Assembly: GCA_025964625.1 (NCBI GenBank)
Contig: JAOPYL010000023.1
Coordinates: 1 to 64,000, forward strand
DNA: 64,000 nucleotides
Source: Actinoallomurus sp.
GTDB taxonomy: Bacteria > Actinomycetota > Actinomycetes > Streptosporangiales > Streptosporangiaceae
Reading direction: 5' to 3'
Within the stretch, counting starts at the first letter, position 1. Each line of letters begins with the position of its first letter. Shown one piece after another: positions 1 through 10,989 of this stretch. The notes beneath the pieces are model-generated. The model made no database searches and was not told the origin of the DNA. It saw only the letters and a list, made by a program, of their open reading frames with translations. The position numbers and the translations under genes were made by a program.

Positions 1-1576
1 CCGCCTCGATGGCGCCGCGCTCACCCGCCCGGCGGGGTACCCAGGCGATCCGCGCGCCGGTGGCCGCCGCGAGGCGGCCGGCGGCGGACAGCGCACCGGG
101 CACATCGGCGAGCCGCTCACCGATGAGGATGATCGCCCCGTCGGCCTTCAGCAGCCCGGCGGCGGCCTTCCCCGCGTCGTCCACTCCGGTGCCGGTGACC
201 AGGTTGCCGAGCGTCTCGGCCTCATCGCCGGGCACCGTCGGCAGCAGCGTGCCCGCGCACTTCACCAGGCCGCGCGTGGAGTACGGCGCGACGGAGTAGA
301 CCTTGAGCCCGCGCTTGCGTGCCGCCTTGCGGAGCCGCAGGAAGACGATCGGCGACTCCTCCTCCGGCTCGAAGCCGGCCAGCAGCACCGCCGGGGCCTT
401 CTCCAGGTCGTCGTAGGAGACCTTGATCGGGCTGCCCGCGACGGACGCCGCGAGGAAGTCGGCCTCCTCACGGGAGTGCGCGCGGGCACGGAAGTCGATG
501 GCGTTGGTGCCGAGGGCGAGCCGCGCGAACTTCGCGTACGCGTAGGCGTCCTCGAGGGTGACCCGGCCGCCGGGCAGCACGCCGGCCTTGCCGCGCGCCC
601 TGGCCAGGCCCTCGGCCGCGATGCTCAGCGCCTCGGGCCAGGAGGCCGGCTCCAGCACGCCGTCCTCGTTACGGACGAGCGGGTGGGTGAGCCGGTCGGG
701 CGCGGTGGTGTAGGTGAACGCCCACCGGCCCTTGTCGCAGTTCCACTCCTCGTTGACCCGCGGGTCGTCCCCGGCCAGCCGGCGGGTGACCTTGCCGCGC
801 CGGTGGTCGGTGCGCTGCGCGCAACCGGCCGAGCAGTGCTCACAGACGCTCGGCGTCGAGACCAGGTCGAACGGCCGGGACCGGAACCGGTACGCCGAGC
901 CGGTCAGCGCGCCGACCGGGCAGATCTGCACCGTGTTGCCGGAGAAGTAGGACTGGAACTCGGTGCCGGGCGCCACACCGACCTGCTCCTTGGCGCCGCG
1001 TTCGAACAGGTCGATGAAGGCGTCACCGGCGATCTCGTCGGAGAACCGGGTGCAGCGGGCGCACTGGATGCAGCGTTCGCGGTCCAGCAGCACCTCGCTG
1101 GACAGCGCGATCGGCTTGGGGAAGGTCCGCTTCTTCTCCACGAAGCGCGACTCGCCCCGCCCGTTGGACATCGCCTGGTTCTGCAGGGGGCACTCGCCGC
1201 CCTTGTCGCAGACCGGGCAGTCCAGCGGGTGGTTGATGAGCAGCAGCTCCATCACGCCGTGCTGGGCCTTGTCGGCCACCTTGGAGGTGAGCTGGGTCTG
1301 GATGACCATGCCCGGCATCACGGTGACGGCGCAGGCGGGCTGCGGCTTGGGCATCCCCCGGCCGTTGCCCGCGTCGGGGATCTCCACCAGGCACTGCCGG
1401 CAGGCGGCCACCGGGTCGAGCAGCGGATGGTCGCAGAACCGCGGGATCTGGACGCCGAGCAGCTCGGCGGCGCGGATGATCAGCGTGCCCTTGGGCACGC
1501 TGATCTCGAACCCGTCGATGGTGACGGAGATCAGATCTTCCCGCTTCTCGACCTCGGTGCTGTCGGTGACGGTCAC
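1..1576 (-). CDS. nuoG: NADH-quinone oxidoreductase subunit G (partial, C-terminus beyond left edge)
   Basis: Reverse-strand translation [31 protein letters not shown]...[19 protein letters not shown]...[16 protein letters not shown]...CIRCARC; 2Fe-2S and 4Fe-4S cysteine motifs; GTGA overlap with nuoF stop. Confidence 0.95.
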   Translation of the reverse strand, partial: MTVTDSTEVEKREDLISVTIDGFEISVPKGTLIIRAAELLGVQIPRFCDHPLLDPVAACRQCLVEIPDAGNGRGMPKPQPACAVTVMPGMVIQTQLTSKVADKAQHGVMELLLINHPLDCPVCDKGGECPLQNQAMSNGRGESRFVEKKRTFPKPIALSSEVLLDRERCIQCARCTRFSDEIAGDAFIDLFERGAKEQVGVAPGTEFQSYFSGNTVQICPVGALTGSAYRFRSRPFDLVSTPSVCEHCSAGCAQRTDHRRGKVTRRLAGDDPRVNEEWNCDKGRWAFTYTTAPDRLTHPLVRNEDGVLEPASWPEALSIAAEGLARARGKAGVLPGGRVTLEDAYAYAKFARLALGTNAIDFRARAHSREEADFLAASVAGSPIKVSYDDLEKAPAVLLAGFEPEEESPIVFLRLRKAARKRGLKVYSVAPYSTRGLVKCAGTLLPTVPGDEAETLGNLVTGTGVDDAGKAAAGLLKADGAIILIGERLADVPGALSAAGRLAAATGARIAWVPRRAGERGAIEA

Positions 1577-2871
1577 ATTTCACCTGCCCACACAGTGGAG
1601 GCGGCGTGGTCGAACGGACAGCCACCCGTCTCGAAATGCTTGATGTACTCGTCGCGGAAGTATTGGATGCTGGACGTGACGGGGCTGGTGGCCCCGTCAC
1701 CCAGCGCGCAGAAGGACCGGCCGAGGATGTTGTCGGACAGGTCGAGGAGCGTGTCGAGGTCCTCCTCGGAGCCCTGCCCCTGCTCCAGCCGCTTCAGCAT
1801 CAGCTTGTACCAGTAGGTGCCCTCACGGCACGGCGTGCACTTCCCGCAGGACTCGTGCGCGTAGAACTCGCTCCAGCGCAGCACCGCCCGCAGGACGCAG
1901 GTCGTTTCGTCGAAGATCTGCAGCGCCCGGGTGCCGAGCATCGAGCCCGCCGCGCCGACCGACTCGAAGTCCAGCGGCACGTCGAGGTGCTCGTCGGTGA
2001 ACAACGGCGTCGAGGATCCGCCGGGCGTCCAGAACTTCAGCCGGTGCCCGGCGCGCACACCGCCCGCCATGTCGAGCAGCTCGCGCAGCGTGATGCCCAG
2101 CGGCGCCTCGTACTGGCCGGGCCGGGTGACGTGACCGGAGAGGCTGAAGATCCCGAAGCCCTTGGACTTCTCGGTGCCCATCGAGGCGAACCAGTCGGCG
2201 CCGTTCGTGATGATCGCTGGAACGCTCGCGATCGACTCGACGTTGTTCACGACAGTGGGGCCGCCGTAGAGGCCCGCGACCGCCGGGAAGGGGGGCTTGA
2301 GCCTGGGCTGGCCGCGGAACCCCTCGAGGGAGTCCAGCAGCGCTGTCTCCTCACCACAGATGTAGGCGCCCGCGCCACTGTGCACGACGAGTTCGAGGTC
2401 GAAGCCGGAGCCGAGGATGTCCGTACCGAGGTAACCGGCGTCGTACGCCTCCGCCACGGCCTGCTGCAGCCGGCGGATGACGTGCAGGACCTCGCCGCGC
2501 ACGTAGATGAAGGCGTGGTTCGCGCGGATGGCGAAGGCGCTGATGATGATGCCTTCGACCAGCACGTGCGGGTCGGCCATCATCAGCGGGACGTCCTTGC
2601 ACGTGCCCGGCTCGGACTCGTCCGCGTTGACGACGAGGTAGTGCGCCTTGCCGTCGCCCTGCGGGATGAATCCCCACTTCAAGCCGGTGGGGAAGCCCGC
2701 GCCGCCGCGGCCCCGCAGGCCGGAGTCCTTCACCGCCTGGATGATGGCGTCCGGGTCCATGCCCAGCGCCGTGCGGAACGCCTGGTATCCGCCGTTCGCC
2801 TCGTAACCGGCACGGGTGAAGGAGTCAGGCCGGTCCCAGACCTTCGTCAGGATCGGCGTCAGCGTGGTCAC
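1573..2871 (-). CDS. nuoF: NADH-quinone oxidoreductase subunit F
   Basis: [46 protein letters not shown] motifs. Confidence 0.97.
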   Translation of the reverse strand: MTTLTPILTKVWDRPDSFTRAGYEANGGYQAFRTALGMDPDAIIQAVKDSGLRGRGGAGFPTGLKWGFIPQGDGKAHYLVVNADESEPGTCKDVPLMMADPHVLVEGIIISAFAIRANHAFIYVRGEVLHVIRRLQQAVAEAYDAGYLGTDILGSGFDLELVVHSGAGAYICGEETALLDSLEGFRGQPRLKPPFPAVAGLYGGPTVVNNVESIASVPAIITNGADWFASMGTEKSKGFGIFSLSGHVTRPGQYEAPLGITLRELLDMAGGVRAGHRLKFWTPGGSSTPLFTDEHLDVPLDFESVGAAGSMLGTRALQIFDETTCVLRAVLRWSEFYAHESCGKCTPCREGTYWYKLMLKRLEQGQGSEEDLDTLLDLSDNILGRSFCALGDGATSPVTSSIQYFRDEYIKHFETGGCPFDHAASTVWAGEM

Positions 2872-3539
2872 TCGGCACCTCTTTCAGGCTCGGGGGCCAC
2901 CCAGCCGGACTCCCTGGCGAGTTCGAGCCCGCGCAGCGACGCCGGACCGGCCGGCGCGCCCTCTCCGGCGCGGCCGTCGTTGAAGCCCGCGAGCACTCGC
3001 GACGCCTGCTTCCAGCTGCACACCGAGGTCGCGCCACGGGTCGGTGCGACCTGCTTGCCGGCCCGAAGGTCGTCGACGAGTTGCTTGGCCCTGGCGGGAG
3101 TCATGTCGTCGAAGAACTCCCAGTTGACCATCATCACCGGGGCGTAGTCGCAGGCCGCGTTGCACTCGATGCGCTCGAGGCTGACCTTGCCGTCCTCGGT
3201 CGCCTCGTCGTGGCCGACGCCGACGTGCTCGCTCAGCTCCTGCCAGATCTGGTCGCCGCCCATGATCGCGCACAGGCTGTTGATGCACACGCCGACGTGG
3301 TACTCACCGACCGGGTGCTGCTTGTACTGCGTGTAGAAGGTCACGACGCCGGTCACCTGCGCGGGCGTGATGCCCAGTGTGTCGGCGCAGAACTGGACGC
3401 CGTCCTCGGAGATGTAGCCCAGCTCCGACTGCACCAGGTGCAGCATCGGCAGCAGCGCCGACCGCGGCTTGGGGTAGCGCGCGATGATCTCCTTGGCGTC
3501 CCGCTCGAGACGCTCGAGGATCTCGGGTTCAAAGCTCAA
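2868..3539 (-). CDS. nuoE: NADH-quinone oxidoreductase subunit E
   Basis: [19 protein letters not shown]...[11 protein letters not shown]...[18 protein letters not shown] start overlapping the nuoD stop (TTGA) is the most parsimonious start. Confidence 0.93.
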   Translation of the reverse strand: MSFEPEILERLERDAKEIIARYPKPRSALLPMLHLVQSELGYISEDGVQFCADTLGITPAQVTGVVTFYTQYKQHPVGEYHVGVCINSLCAIMGGDQIWQELSEHVGVGHDEATEDGKVSLERIECNAACDYAPVMMVNWEFFDDMTPARAKQLVDDLRAGKQVAPTRGATSVCSWKQASRVLAGFNDGRAGEGAPAGPASLRGLELARESGWVAPEPERGAE

Positions 3540-4879
3540 CGGTCCACTCCCCCCATGACCGGGTCGATGCTGGCGACTGCCGCGATGATGTCGGCGATCA
3601 TCGCGCCCTCCGACGCCGCCGGGATCGCCTGCAGGTTGGTGAATGACGGATCGCGGAAGTGCGCGCGGTACGGGCGGGTGCCGCCGTCGCTCACCGCGTG
3701 ACAGCCGAGCTCGCCGCGCGGCGACTCCACCGCGGCGTACACCTGGCCGGCCGGCACCCGGAAGCCCTCGGTCACCAGCTTGAAGTGGTGGATGAGTGCC
3801 TCCATGGACTGGCCCATGATGTGCGCGATGTGGTCGGGCGAGTTGCCCATGCCGTCGGGGCCGAGCGCCAGCTGCGCCGGCCAGCCGATCTTCTTGTCCT
3901 GGATCATCACCGGGCCCGACTTGGCCGAGCCGGAGCTCAGCCGGTCGAGGCACTGCTCGATGATCTTCAGGGACTCTTCCATCTCCTGCATGCGCACGAG
4001 ATAGCGGCCGTAGACGTCGCAGGTGTCCTGAGTGGCCACCTCGAAGTCGTACGTCTCGTAACCGGAGTACGGCTGGGACTTGCGCAGGTCCCACGGCAGG
4101 CCCGTGCTGCGGAGGACCGGGCCGGTCACGCCGAGCGCCATGCACGCGGTCAGGTCGAGGTAGGCGATGTCCTTGGTGCGCGCCACGTAGACGGGGTTGG
4201 CGTCGAGCAGCTTGCGCAGCTGGCCGAGCCGGTACTTCTCCCGCTTGACGAAATCGCCGATCTTGTCGATCGCGCCCGGGGGGAGGTCCTGCGCGACGCC
4301 GCCCGGCCGGATGTAGGCCATGTTCATGCGGAGCCCGGCGATCATCTCGAAGATGTCCAGGGCGTATTCACGCTCGAGGAACCCGTTGAGCATGACCGTG
4401 GTCGCGCCCAGCTCCAGGCCGAAGGTGCCGATCGCGACCAGGTGCGAGGAGATCCGGTTGATCTCCATCATCATGACCCGGATGACCTCGGCCCGCTCGG
4501 GGATCTCGTCGGTGATGCCGAGCAGCTTCTCAACGGCCAGGCAGTACGCCGTCTCGTTGAAGATCGGCGCGAGGTAGTCCATGCGGGTGCAGAACGTGGT
4601 CCCCTGGGTCCACGTCCGGTACTCCATGTTCTTCTCGATGCCGGTGTGCAGGTAGCCGATGCCCACGCGGGCCTCGTCCACCGTCTCGCCGTCGAGGGTG
4701 AGGATGAGCCGGAGCACGCCGTGCGTGGACGGGTGCTGGGGCCCCATGTTCACGACGAGACGGTCGTCCTCGCCCTCGCGGGCGCCCTGGACGACGTCGT
4801 CCCAGTCCTGCCCGGTGACGTTGAACACCGTGCCCTCGGTCGCCTCGCCTGCGCCGTAGGCGTCATACGTGGTGGTCAT
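3536..4879 (-). CDS. nuoD: NADH-quinone oxidoreductase subunit D
   Basis: [56 protein letters not shown]. Confidence 0.97.
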   Translation of the reverse strand: MTTTYDAYGAGEATEGTVFNVTGQDWDDVVQGAREGEDDRLVVNMGPQHPSTHGVLRLILTLDGETVDEARVGIGYLHTGIEKNMEYRTWTQGTTFCTRMDYLAPIFNETAYCLAVEKLLGITDEIPERAEVIRVMMMEINRISSHLVAIGTFGLELGATTVMLNGFLEREYALDIFEMIAGLRMNMAYIRPGGVAQDLPPGAIDKIGDFVKREKYRLGQLRKLLDANPVYVARTKDIAYLDLTACMALGVTGPVLRSTGLPWDLRKSQPYSGYETYDFEVATQDTCDVYGRYLVRMQEMEESLKIIEQCLDRLSSGSAKSGPVMIQDKKIGWPAQLALGPDGMGNSPDHIAHIMGQSMEALIHHFKLVTEGFRVPAGQVYAAVESPRGELGCHAVSDGGTRPYRAHFRDPSFTNLQAIPAASEGAMIADIIAAVASIDPVMGGVDR

Positions 4880-5658
4880 ACGTACGACCTCCGCTCATCG
4901 GGCGGTGGCACCGTGGCCCCGCGGTACTCGACGGGGATGCCGCCGAGAGGGTAGTCCTTGCGCTGCGGGTGGCCCTTCCAGTCGTCCGGCATCATGATCC
5001 GGGTCAGGGCGGGGTGCCCGTCGAAGATCAGCCCGAAGAAGTCGTACGTCTCCCGCTCGTGCCAGTCGTTCGTCGGGTAGACCGACACGATCGACGGGAT
5101 GTGCGGGTCGGCGTCGGGACAGGTCACCTCGAGCCGGATACGCCGGTTATGCGTCATCGACAGCAGCGGATAGACCGCGTGCAGCTCGGCGCCGGCGTCC
5201 TCCGGGTAGTGCACGCCGGAAACGCCGGTGCACAGCTCGAAGCGCAGCTTGGGGTCGTCGCGCAGGACGCGGGCGACCTCGAGGAGGTGCTCGCGCCGCA
5301 CGACGAGGGTGAGCTCGCCCCGGTCGACGACGACTCGCTCGATCGCGGCGCCGAACTCCGGGTAGGCCCGCTCGAGCTGGTCCGCCACCTCGTCGAACTC
5401 GCCTTCGGCGCCCGACGTGCGCGGCCCGCCGTACGGGCGGGGGCTCGACATCTTCGGCGACTGCCGGACGACGAGCCCGCCGAAGCCGGAGGTGTCGCCG
5501 GTGGTGTGGCCGCCGAACATGCCACGGCGCGCGATGGGCTGCTGTGTTTCACCCCCATGGCTACGCCCCGCCGCCCCCTCTGCCCGCTCCTCCTCGCGCT
5601 GGGCGGGAAGCCGGTCGGCGGCCTGCTCGGCCTTCTGCTCGGGGTGCTGTGAGCTCAT
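4876..5658 (-). CDS. nuoC: NADH-quinone oxidoreductase subunit C (with ~90-aa N-terminal extension)
   Basis: [40 protein letters not shown] motif; ATGA overlaps on both sides. Confidence 0.94.
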   Translation of the reverse strand: MSSQHPEQKAEQAADRLPAQREEERAEGAAGRSHGGETQQPIARRGMFGGHTTGDTSGFGGLVVRQSPKMSSPRPYGGPRTSGAEGEFDEVADQLERAYPEFGAAIERVVVDRGELTLVVRREHLLEVARVLRDDPKLRFELCTGVSGVHYPEDAGAELHAVYPLLSMTHNRRIRLEVTCPDADPHIPSIVSVYPTNDWHERETYDFFGLIFDGHPALTRIMMPDDWKGHPQRKDYPLGGIPVEYRGATVPPPDERRSYV

Positions 5659-6209
5659 GAGATCACCTGTGGCTGCTCGAGGAGGGGGAGCTGCCGCAGT
5701 CTGGCCCGCTCGAGCTCCTCGATCTCCTTCTTGCGGTGCGCGCCCATCTTCGTGTTCTGGATCTTGTCGTGCAGCTTGAGGATCGCGTCCAGGAGCATCT
5801 CGGGCCGCGGCGGGCAGCCGGGCAGGTAGATGTCGACCGGCACGATGTGGTCGACGCCCTGCACGATCGCGTAGTTGTTGAACATGCCGCCCGAAGAGGC
5901 GCACACGCCCATCGCGATGACCCACTTCGGGGAGGCCATCTGGTCGTAGATCTGCCGGAGCACCGGGGCCATCTTCTGGCTCACCCGGCCGGCCACGATC
6001 ATCAGATCCGCCTGACGCGGCGAGCCCGAGGCCCGCTCCATGCCCCACCGGGAGAAGTCGTGCCGGGGGTCGCCCGTCGACATCATCTCGATGGCGCAGC
6101 AGGCCAGGCCGAACGTCGCCGGCCACACCGAACTCTTCCGCGCCAGCCCGATGACCTGCTCGACCGTGGTCAGCAGGACACCGCTGGGGAGTTTCTCTTC
6201 TAGACCCAT
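5655..6209 (-). CDS. nuoB: NADH-quinone oxidoreductase subunit B
   Basis: [63 protein letters not shown]. Confidence 0.97.
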   Translation of the reverse strand: MGLEEKLPSGVLLTTVEQVIGLARKSSVWPATFGLACCAIEMMSTGDPRHDFSRWGMERASGSPRQADLMIVAGRVSQKMAPVLRQIYDQMASPKWVIAMGVCASSGGMFNNYAIVQGVDHIVPVDIYLPGCPPRPEMLLDAILKLHDKIQNTKMGAHRKKEIEELERARLRQLPLLEQPQVIS

Positions 6210-6210
6210 C

Positions 6211-6570
6211 TCAGTCCCACTCCAGACCGCCGCGCCGCCAGACGTAGGCATACGCGATGAGGACGGTGACGATGAACAACACCATTTCCACGAGACCGAA
6301 CAGACCGAGGTGGTCGAAGGCGACGGCCCACGGGTAGAGGAAAATGATCTCGATGTCGAAGACGATGAACAGCATCGCCGTCAGGTAGTACTTCACCGGG
6401 AAACGACCGCCGCCGACCGGCTGCGGAGTCGGCTCGATGCCGCATTCGTACGCCTCGAGGCGGGCGCGGTTCCAACGCTTGGGTCCGGTCAGCGAACCCA
6501 TGATCACCGAGACGACGGCGAACCCCAGCGCGAGGACGCCAAGTACGACAATCGGAACGTAGAGATTCAA
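6211..6570 (-). CDS. nuoA: NADH-quinone oxidoreductase subunit A
   Basis: [43 protein letters not shown]. Confidence 0.96.
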   Translation of the reverse strand: MNLYVPIVVLGVLALGFAVVSVIMGSLTGPKRWNRARLEAYECGIEPTPQPVGGGRFPVKYYLTAMLFIVFDIEIIFLYPWAVAFDHLGLFGLVEMVLFIVTVLIAYAYVWRRGGLEWD

Positions 6571-6688
6571 CTCTCTACACCCCCCTCTCGGTGAATGCCC
6601 TGGTACGCGCCTCGAGCGCGGCGCGGCCGTCCGGCACGGCCGGGATTTCCATCCTAGGCAAGGCGATCATCACTTCTTCTCTCGGGTG

Positions 6689-7972
6689 TCACGCCGCGGG
6701 TGCCAGCTTGGACATTGCGTTGATGATGCGGTCCATCGCGTCGCCGCCCCGCGGGTCCGTGAGATTGGCCAGGAGCTTCAGCGTGAATCTCATCAGTGTG
6801 GGGTGCGGCAGCCCGTGGCGTGTCGCGAACTTCATGACGCGCGGATCGCCGATCGCCTTCACGAAGATCCGCCCGACCGTGTAATAGCCGCCGTAGGCCT
6901 CCTTGAGCACGCGCGGGTAGTCGTGCAGCGCGCGCTCCCGCTGCGCGGGGGTGGGCCGGCCCAGGGCCTGCACGATGACTTCGGCGGCCATCTCGCCGGA
7001 CTCCATCGCGTAGGCGATGCCCTCGCCGTTGAACGGGTTGATCATGCCGCCGGCGTCGCCGACGAGCAGGAGGCCTCGCGTGTAGTGCGGGGTCCGGTTG
7101 AATCCCATCGGGAGCGCCGCGCCGCGGACCGGCCCGGTCGCGTTCTCCTCGACGTAGCCCCACTCCTCGGGCATGTTCGCCAGCCAGCGCTTGAGCAGCC
7201 CGCGGTAGTCGACGTTCTTGAACGCCTCGCTCGTGTTGAGCAGGCCGAGGCCGACGTTGGAGGTGCCGTCGCCGACCCCGAACACCCAGCCGTAGCCGGG
7301 CAGCAGCCGGTCGCCGTCCCAGAGCTCCAGCCAGGACTCCAGGTAGTCGTCGTCGTGGCGGGGGCTGGTGTAGTAGCGGCGGACGGCCACGCCCATCGGG
7401 CGGTCGTCACGCTTGCGCAGGCCCATGGCGAGCGAGAGGCGCGTGGAGTTACCGTCGGCCGCGACGACGAGGGGCGCCCGGAAGGTGACCTCACCCTCGG
7501 CGGTCTTGGCCACCACGCCGGTGATGCGCTGGGTGCGTTCGTCGACGACCGGCTCGGTGACGGCCGTGTTCATGCGCAGTCGTACGCCGGCGGCGACGGC
7601 GCGCTCGGCGAGGATCTGGTCGAAGTCGAGCCTGGTGCGCACCAGGCCGTAGTCGGGGTAGCTGGCCAGGTCGGGCCAGGGGAGTTCGAGCCGGACGCCG
7701 CCGCCGAGGATGCGCAGGCCCTTGTTGCGGACCCAGCCGGGTGCGTCGAGGTCCACGCCCATCTTGATCAGCTGCCGGGTGGCGCGCGGGGTCAGCCCGT
7801 CACCGCAGACCTTCTCGCGCGGGAACGTCGTCTTCTCCAGCAGGAGGACGTCCAGGCCCGCCTGGGCGAGGTGATAGGCGGTCGCCGAGCCCGCCGGACC
7901 GGCGCCGACGACGATGACGTCGGCCTCCGTCGCGGAGGAGTCCTGCTGAACTACGGCGGGTGACTCGGTCAC
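6689..7972 (-). CDS. Geranylgeranyl reductase family FAD-dependent oxidoreductase (menaquinone reductase-like)
   Basis: FAD motif DVIVVGAGPAGSATAYHLAQAG; PREKVCGDGLTPRA; VVGDAGG-type LLVGDAGGMINPFNGEGI; GTG start assumed. Confidence 0.9.
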   Translation of the reverse strand: MTESPAVVQQDSSATEADVIVVGAGPAGSATAYHLAQAGLDVLLLEKTTFPREKVCGDGLTPRATRQLIKMGVDLDAPGWVRNKGLRILGGGVRLELPWPDLASYPDYGLVRTRLDFDQILAERAVAAGVRLRMNTAVTEPVVDERTQRITGVVAKTAEGEVTFRAPLVVAADGNSTRLSLAMGLRKRDDRPMGVAVRRYYTSPRHDDDYLESWLELWDGDRLLPGYGWVFGVGDGTSNVGLGLLNTSEAFKNVDYRGLLKRWLANMPEEWGYVEENATGPVRGAALPMGFNRTPHYTRGLLLVGDAGGMINPFNGEGIAYAMESGEMAAEVIVQALGRPTPAQRERALHDYPRVLKEAYGGYYTVGRIFVKAIGDPRVMKFATRHGLPHPTLMRFTLKLLANLTDPRGGDAMDRIINAMSKLAPAA

Positions 7973-8098
7973 GAGAATCCTCAATGGGCACGGGGTCGGT
8001 TGTTTCGCCCTCGGGAAACGGGGCGATTCCGCGCCGGATCGTACGGCCCTGTGTGAGGCCCGGTGCGACCCGGGGTGCGATCTTCGGGTCTTGTTCAT

Positions 8099-8116
8099 TT
8101 GTGAAGAGCTTCACAA
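8099..8116. promoter_or_regulatory. Rex operator (TTGTGAAGAGCTTCACAA)
   Basis: Both half-sites match the Rex consensus TTGTGAA-N4-TTCACAA exactly; lies in the divergent promoter between menJ-like and menG genes. Confidence 0.88.
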
Positions 8117-8236
8117 GCGTGCTACACGGTGAGTCTAAACCTTTTCGGGGGCTGCTCGGGAACCGCGGTGCCGACTCGATCGTCCGCGCGGGGTCCCATA
8201 CGGCGACAGGCGACCTCTTGCATAGGCTCATCGACC

Positions 8237-8932
8237 ATGACGCGCGCATCCCTGGACAAGCAACCGGCCGAGGTCGCGGCGATGTTCGATCGCACGGCCG
8301 CGCGCTACGACCTGCTCAACGACCTGATGACCGGCGGGCTGGACCGCCTGTGGCGGCGCGAGGTCGTCCGCGCCGTCGGGGCGCGTCCCGGCGAGCTGGT
8401 GCTCGATGTCGCCGCCGGCACCGGCACGTCGTCGATCCCGTTCGCCGAGGCGGGTGCCCATACCGTCGCCTGCGACTTCTCGCTCGGCATGCTCGAGGAG
8501 GGCGTACGCCGCCAGGCCGGGACGCCCCGGCTGGGATTCGCGGCCGGCGACGCGCTGCGGCTGCCGTTCGGCGACGCGTCCTTCGACGCGGTGACGATCT
8601 CCTTCGGCATCAGGAACGTCAGCGACACGGCGGCGGCGCTGGCCGAGATGCGCCGGGTGACCAAGCTGGGCGGAAGGCTGCTGATCTGCGAGGTCAGCCG
8701 CCCGCCGAACCCGGTGCTGCGGAGATTGCACGGGCTGCACCTGAAGGTCGGCCTGCCGCTCATGGCGAAAGCCAGCTCCAACCCGGACTCCTACCGCTAC
8801 CTCGCCGAGTCGACCGCCGCGTGGCACGACCAGGAGGCGCTCGCCCGGCTGATGCAGCAGGCCGGCTGGGAGTCGGTCCGCTGGCGCAACCTGACCTTCG
8901 GAGCGGTCGCCCTGCACCAGGCTCGCCGCTGA
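8237..8932 (+). CDS. menG: Demethylmenaquinone methyltransferase
   Basis: UbiE/COQ5 signature: [57 protein letters not shown]. Confidence 0.93.
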   Translation: MTRASLDKQPAEVAAMFDRTAARYDLLNDLMTGGLDRLWRREVVRAVGARPGELVLDVAAGTGTSSIPFAEAGAHTVACDFSLGMLEEGVRRQAGTPRLGFAAGDALRLPFGDASFDAVTISFGIRNVSDTAAALAEMRRVTKLGGRLLICEVSRPPNPVLRRLHGLHLKVGLPLMAKASSNPDSYRYLAESTAAWHDQEALARLMQQAGWESVRWRNLTFGAVALHQARR

Positions 8933-8942
8933 CCCGGCGAGG

Positions 8943-9185
8943 TCAGTCGGTGTCCTCGCGGGCGGTGCCCTCGGCGAGGTTCTCCCGCATCCGGGCCGCG
9001 CGCTCGGTCACCGAGCTGGACACCGCGTCGCGCTGGCGCGACAGGAGAACGAAGCTGATGATGCCGCTGATCAGGATGGCGAGGCAAAGCAGCAGAAATC
9101 CTCGCGCGCCAACAAGGTAGAGGACTCCGGCGGTGGCGGCGAACAGCGCCAGGCGGGCTGCGGTGTAGACGATTACGTGACGCAT
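8943..9185 (-). CDS. DUF4229-type small membrane protein
   Basis: MRHVIVYTAARLALFAATAGVLYLVGARGFLLLCLAILISGIISFVLLSRQRD; two TM helices. Confidence 0.75.
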   Translation of the reverse strand: MRHVIVYTAARLALFAATAGVLYLVGARGFLLLCLAILISGIISFVLLSRQRDAVSSSVTERAARMRENLAEGTAREDTD

Positions 9186-10186
9186 GACCCTCCGATGGTA
9201 TCCCCCCGGCCATCCGCACCGGCCAGGACCTCGGCGAACAGCCCGGGGTCCACGTTGCCGCCGGACACCACCGCCACGCACCGCCGGGTCCCCCGCGCTC
9301 CGCCGCCGCCCGCCTCCGGCAGCTTCCCGAGGTAGGCCGCGGCCGCGACGGCGCCTGCGGGCTCGGCGACCAGGCGGGCGCGCCGGGCGAGCAGCCGCAT
9401 CGCCTCGCGGATCTCGTCCTCGCTCACCGTCACCATGTCGTCGACGTACTCCCGGATATGGACGAACGGGAGTTCGCCGACGCACTCGATGCGCAGCGCG
9501 TCGGCGATCGTCCGGCGGGTGTCGGTGCCGGGCCAGGCGATCCGGCGGCCTGCCTCGAAGGACGCGCGTGCGTCGGCGGCCAGTTCGGGCTCCACCCCGA
9601 TCACCCTCGTCTCGGGCCGCGTCGACTTGATCGCCGCGGCGATGCCGGACAGCAGGCCGCCCCCGCTCACCGGCACGAGCACCGTGTCCACGTCGGGCGC
9701 GTCCGCGAGGATCTCGAGTCCGGCCGTGCCCTGACCCGCGATGACGCGGCGGTCGTCGAACGGCGGAATCAGCGAGTAGCCGTGCGCGGAGGCCAGCCGC
9801 GTGGATGTCTCCACGCGCGCCTCGATGCTCGGCTCCACGAAAACGATCTCGGCGCCCAGCGCGCGGCAGGCGTCGACCTTGACCGCCGGGGTCGTGCTCG
9901 GGACGACGAGGACCGCGGGGATGCCGACGGCGTTGGCCGCGTACGCCACCGCCTGCGCGTGGTTGCCGCTGGAATGCGCGATGACGCCGTTCTTACGGTC
10001 GACTTCGGGCAACCCGCTGATCGCGGCGTACGCGCCGCGCAGCTTGAACGAACCGACCGGCTGCAATGACTCCGGCTTCAGCAGCAGATCCGTTCCGGGG
10101 AACGGCAGCAGCGGGGTGTGGACAATGACACCGGACAGTCGCCGCGCCGCATCCTCGATCTCCTGCAGGCTCACCAGATCGGACAT
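9173..10186 (-). CDS. Threonine/serine dehydratase (PLP fold type II)
   Basis: GSFKLRGAYAAI PLP-lysine motif; VPVSGGGLLSGIA; HSSGNHAQAVAYAA. Confidence 0.92.
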   Translation of the reverse strand: MSDLVSLQEIEDAARRLSGVIVHTPLLPFPGTDLLLKPESLQPVGSFKLRGAYAAISGLPEVDRKNGVIAHSSGNHAQAVAYAANAVGIPAVLVVPSTTPAVKVDACRALGAEIVFVEPSIEARVETSTRLASAHGYSLIPPFDDRRVIAGQGTAGLEILADAPDVDTVLVPVSGGGLLSGIAAAIKSTRPETRVIGVEPELAADARASFEAGRRIAWPGTDTRRTIADALRIECVGELPFVHIREYVDDMVTVSEDEIREAMRLLARRARLVAEPAGAVAAAAYLGKLPEAGGGGARGTRRCVAVVSGGNVDPGLFAEVLAGADGRGDTIGGSCVT

Positions 10187-10420
10187 ACCCGCACCCTATC
10201 CATGGGCGCTGAAGAGCGGAGCGACGCGGACATCGGCGGGACCACAGATGCCCTGCGGGCCGTATGTACTGCAACTGACCGGTCACATGTGGTCATTACT
10301 GCATGTCACCAAACTACGTAGCGTGATGTTTTCCGAAAACAAGGGAGAAACCGGGCTTCAAGCGGCAGACTGAGAAACAGTCCACCCGCACCGAGAGCGG
10401 GACAAAGGGGGAGAGAAAAC

Positions 10421-10636
10421 GTGGAGAGCACGAGCGAGCGCCTGCTGACCCCTGGGGAGGTCGCCGCTTTGTTCCGGGTCGATCCGAAAACGGTCACGCG
10501 CTGGGCCGCCGCCGGCCGGATCAGCAGCATCCGGACCCCCGGCGGCCATCGGCGCTTCCGTGAGTCCGAGGTGCACGCACTGCTGCGCGGTGAGGAGCCC
10601 GTCGAGGCCTCCGCGCGAAGCGATCTCGGCAACTAG
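10421..10636 (+). CDS. bldC: MerR-like developmental regulator BldC
   Basis: LLTPGEVAALFRVDPKTVTRWAAAGRISSIRTPGGHRRFRESEVHALL; length and sequence typical of BldC; GTG start. Confidence 0.9.
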   Translation: MESTSERLLTPGEVAALFRVDPKTVTRWAAAGRISSIRTPGGHRRFRESEVHALLRGEEPVEASARSDLGN

Positions 10637-10709
10637 CCGCATCGGCCCTGCTCCCTCTCGGCCGCCGGCCGCATCGGCCCTTCTCAGCGCCGCTCGCATC
10701 AGCTTCCTC

Positions 10710-10979
10710 TCACTCCTCGGCCTGCTGAGCCTTGAACTCCTCGAATTCCCGGCGTAGCGCCTCATCGCCCGCGCGCCAGCGGCGGCGCTTGTCCGCCATC
10801 TCCTCCTCCGTGATCGACTGCGGCAGAAGGCGCTGATAGTCGGGGTCATCCGGCCCGATCTCGACGTACGCCTGCCCGATCACGCTCCCGGTCTCGTCCT
10901 GCGGCGTCGCCTCACGGCCGGGCCCCACCACCCCCACGGGCACCCGCAGGTTCCCGTCGGGGAGCCTGATCACGTACAT
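10710..10979 (-). CDS. Hypothetical acidic protein, partner of the adjacent metallopeptidase
   Basis: MYVIRLPDGNLRVPVGVVGPGREATPQDETGSVIGQAYVEIGPDDPDYQRLLPQSITEEEMADKRRRWRAGDEALRREFEEFKAQQAEE; 10 bp from next gene. Confidence 0.7.
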   Translation of the reverse strand: MYVIRLPDGNLRVPVGVVGPGREATPQDETGSVIGQAYVEIGPDDPDYQRLLPQSITEEEMADKRRRWRAGDEALRREFEEFKAQQAEE

Positions 10980-10989
10980 CGTCTATCAC

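Noticed and set aside
476-1816. 446-aa plus-strand ORF opposite nuoG/nuoF
   Set aside because: Antisense to strongly recognisable complex I genes; a by-product of high GC3 codon bias, no domain-like sequence
1606-3147. 513-aa plus-strand ORF opposite nuoF/nuoE
   Set aside because: Shadow ORF antisense to nuoF; Arg/Val/His-rich compositional artefact
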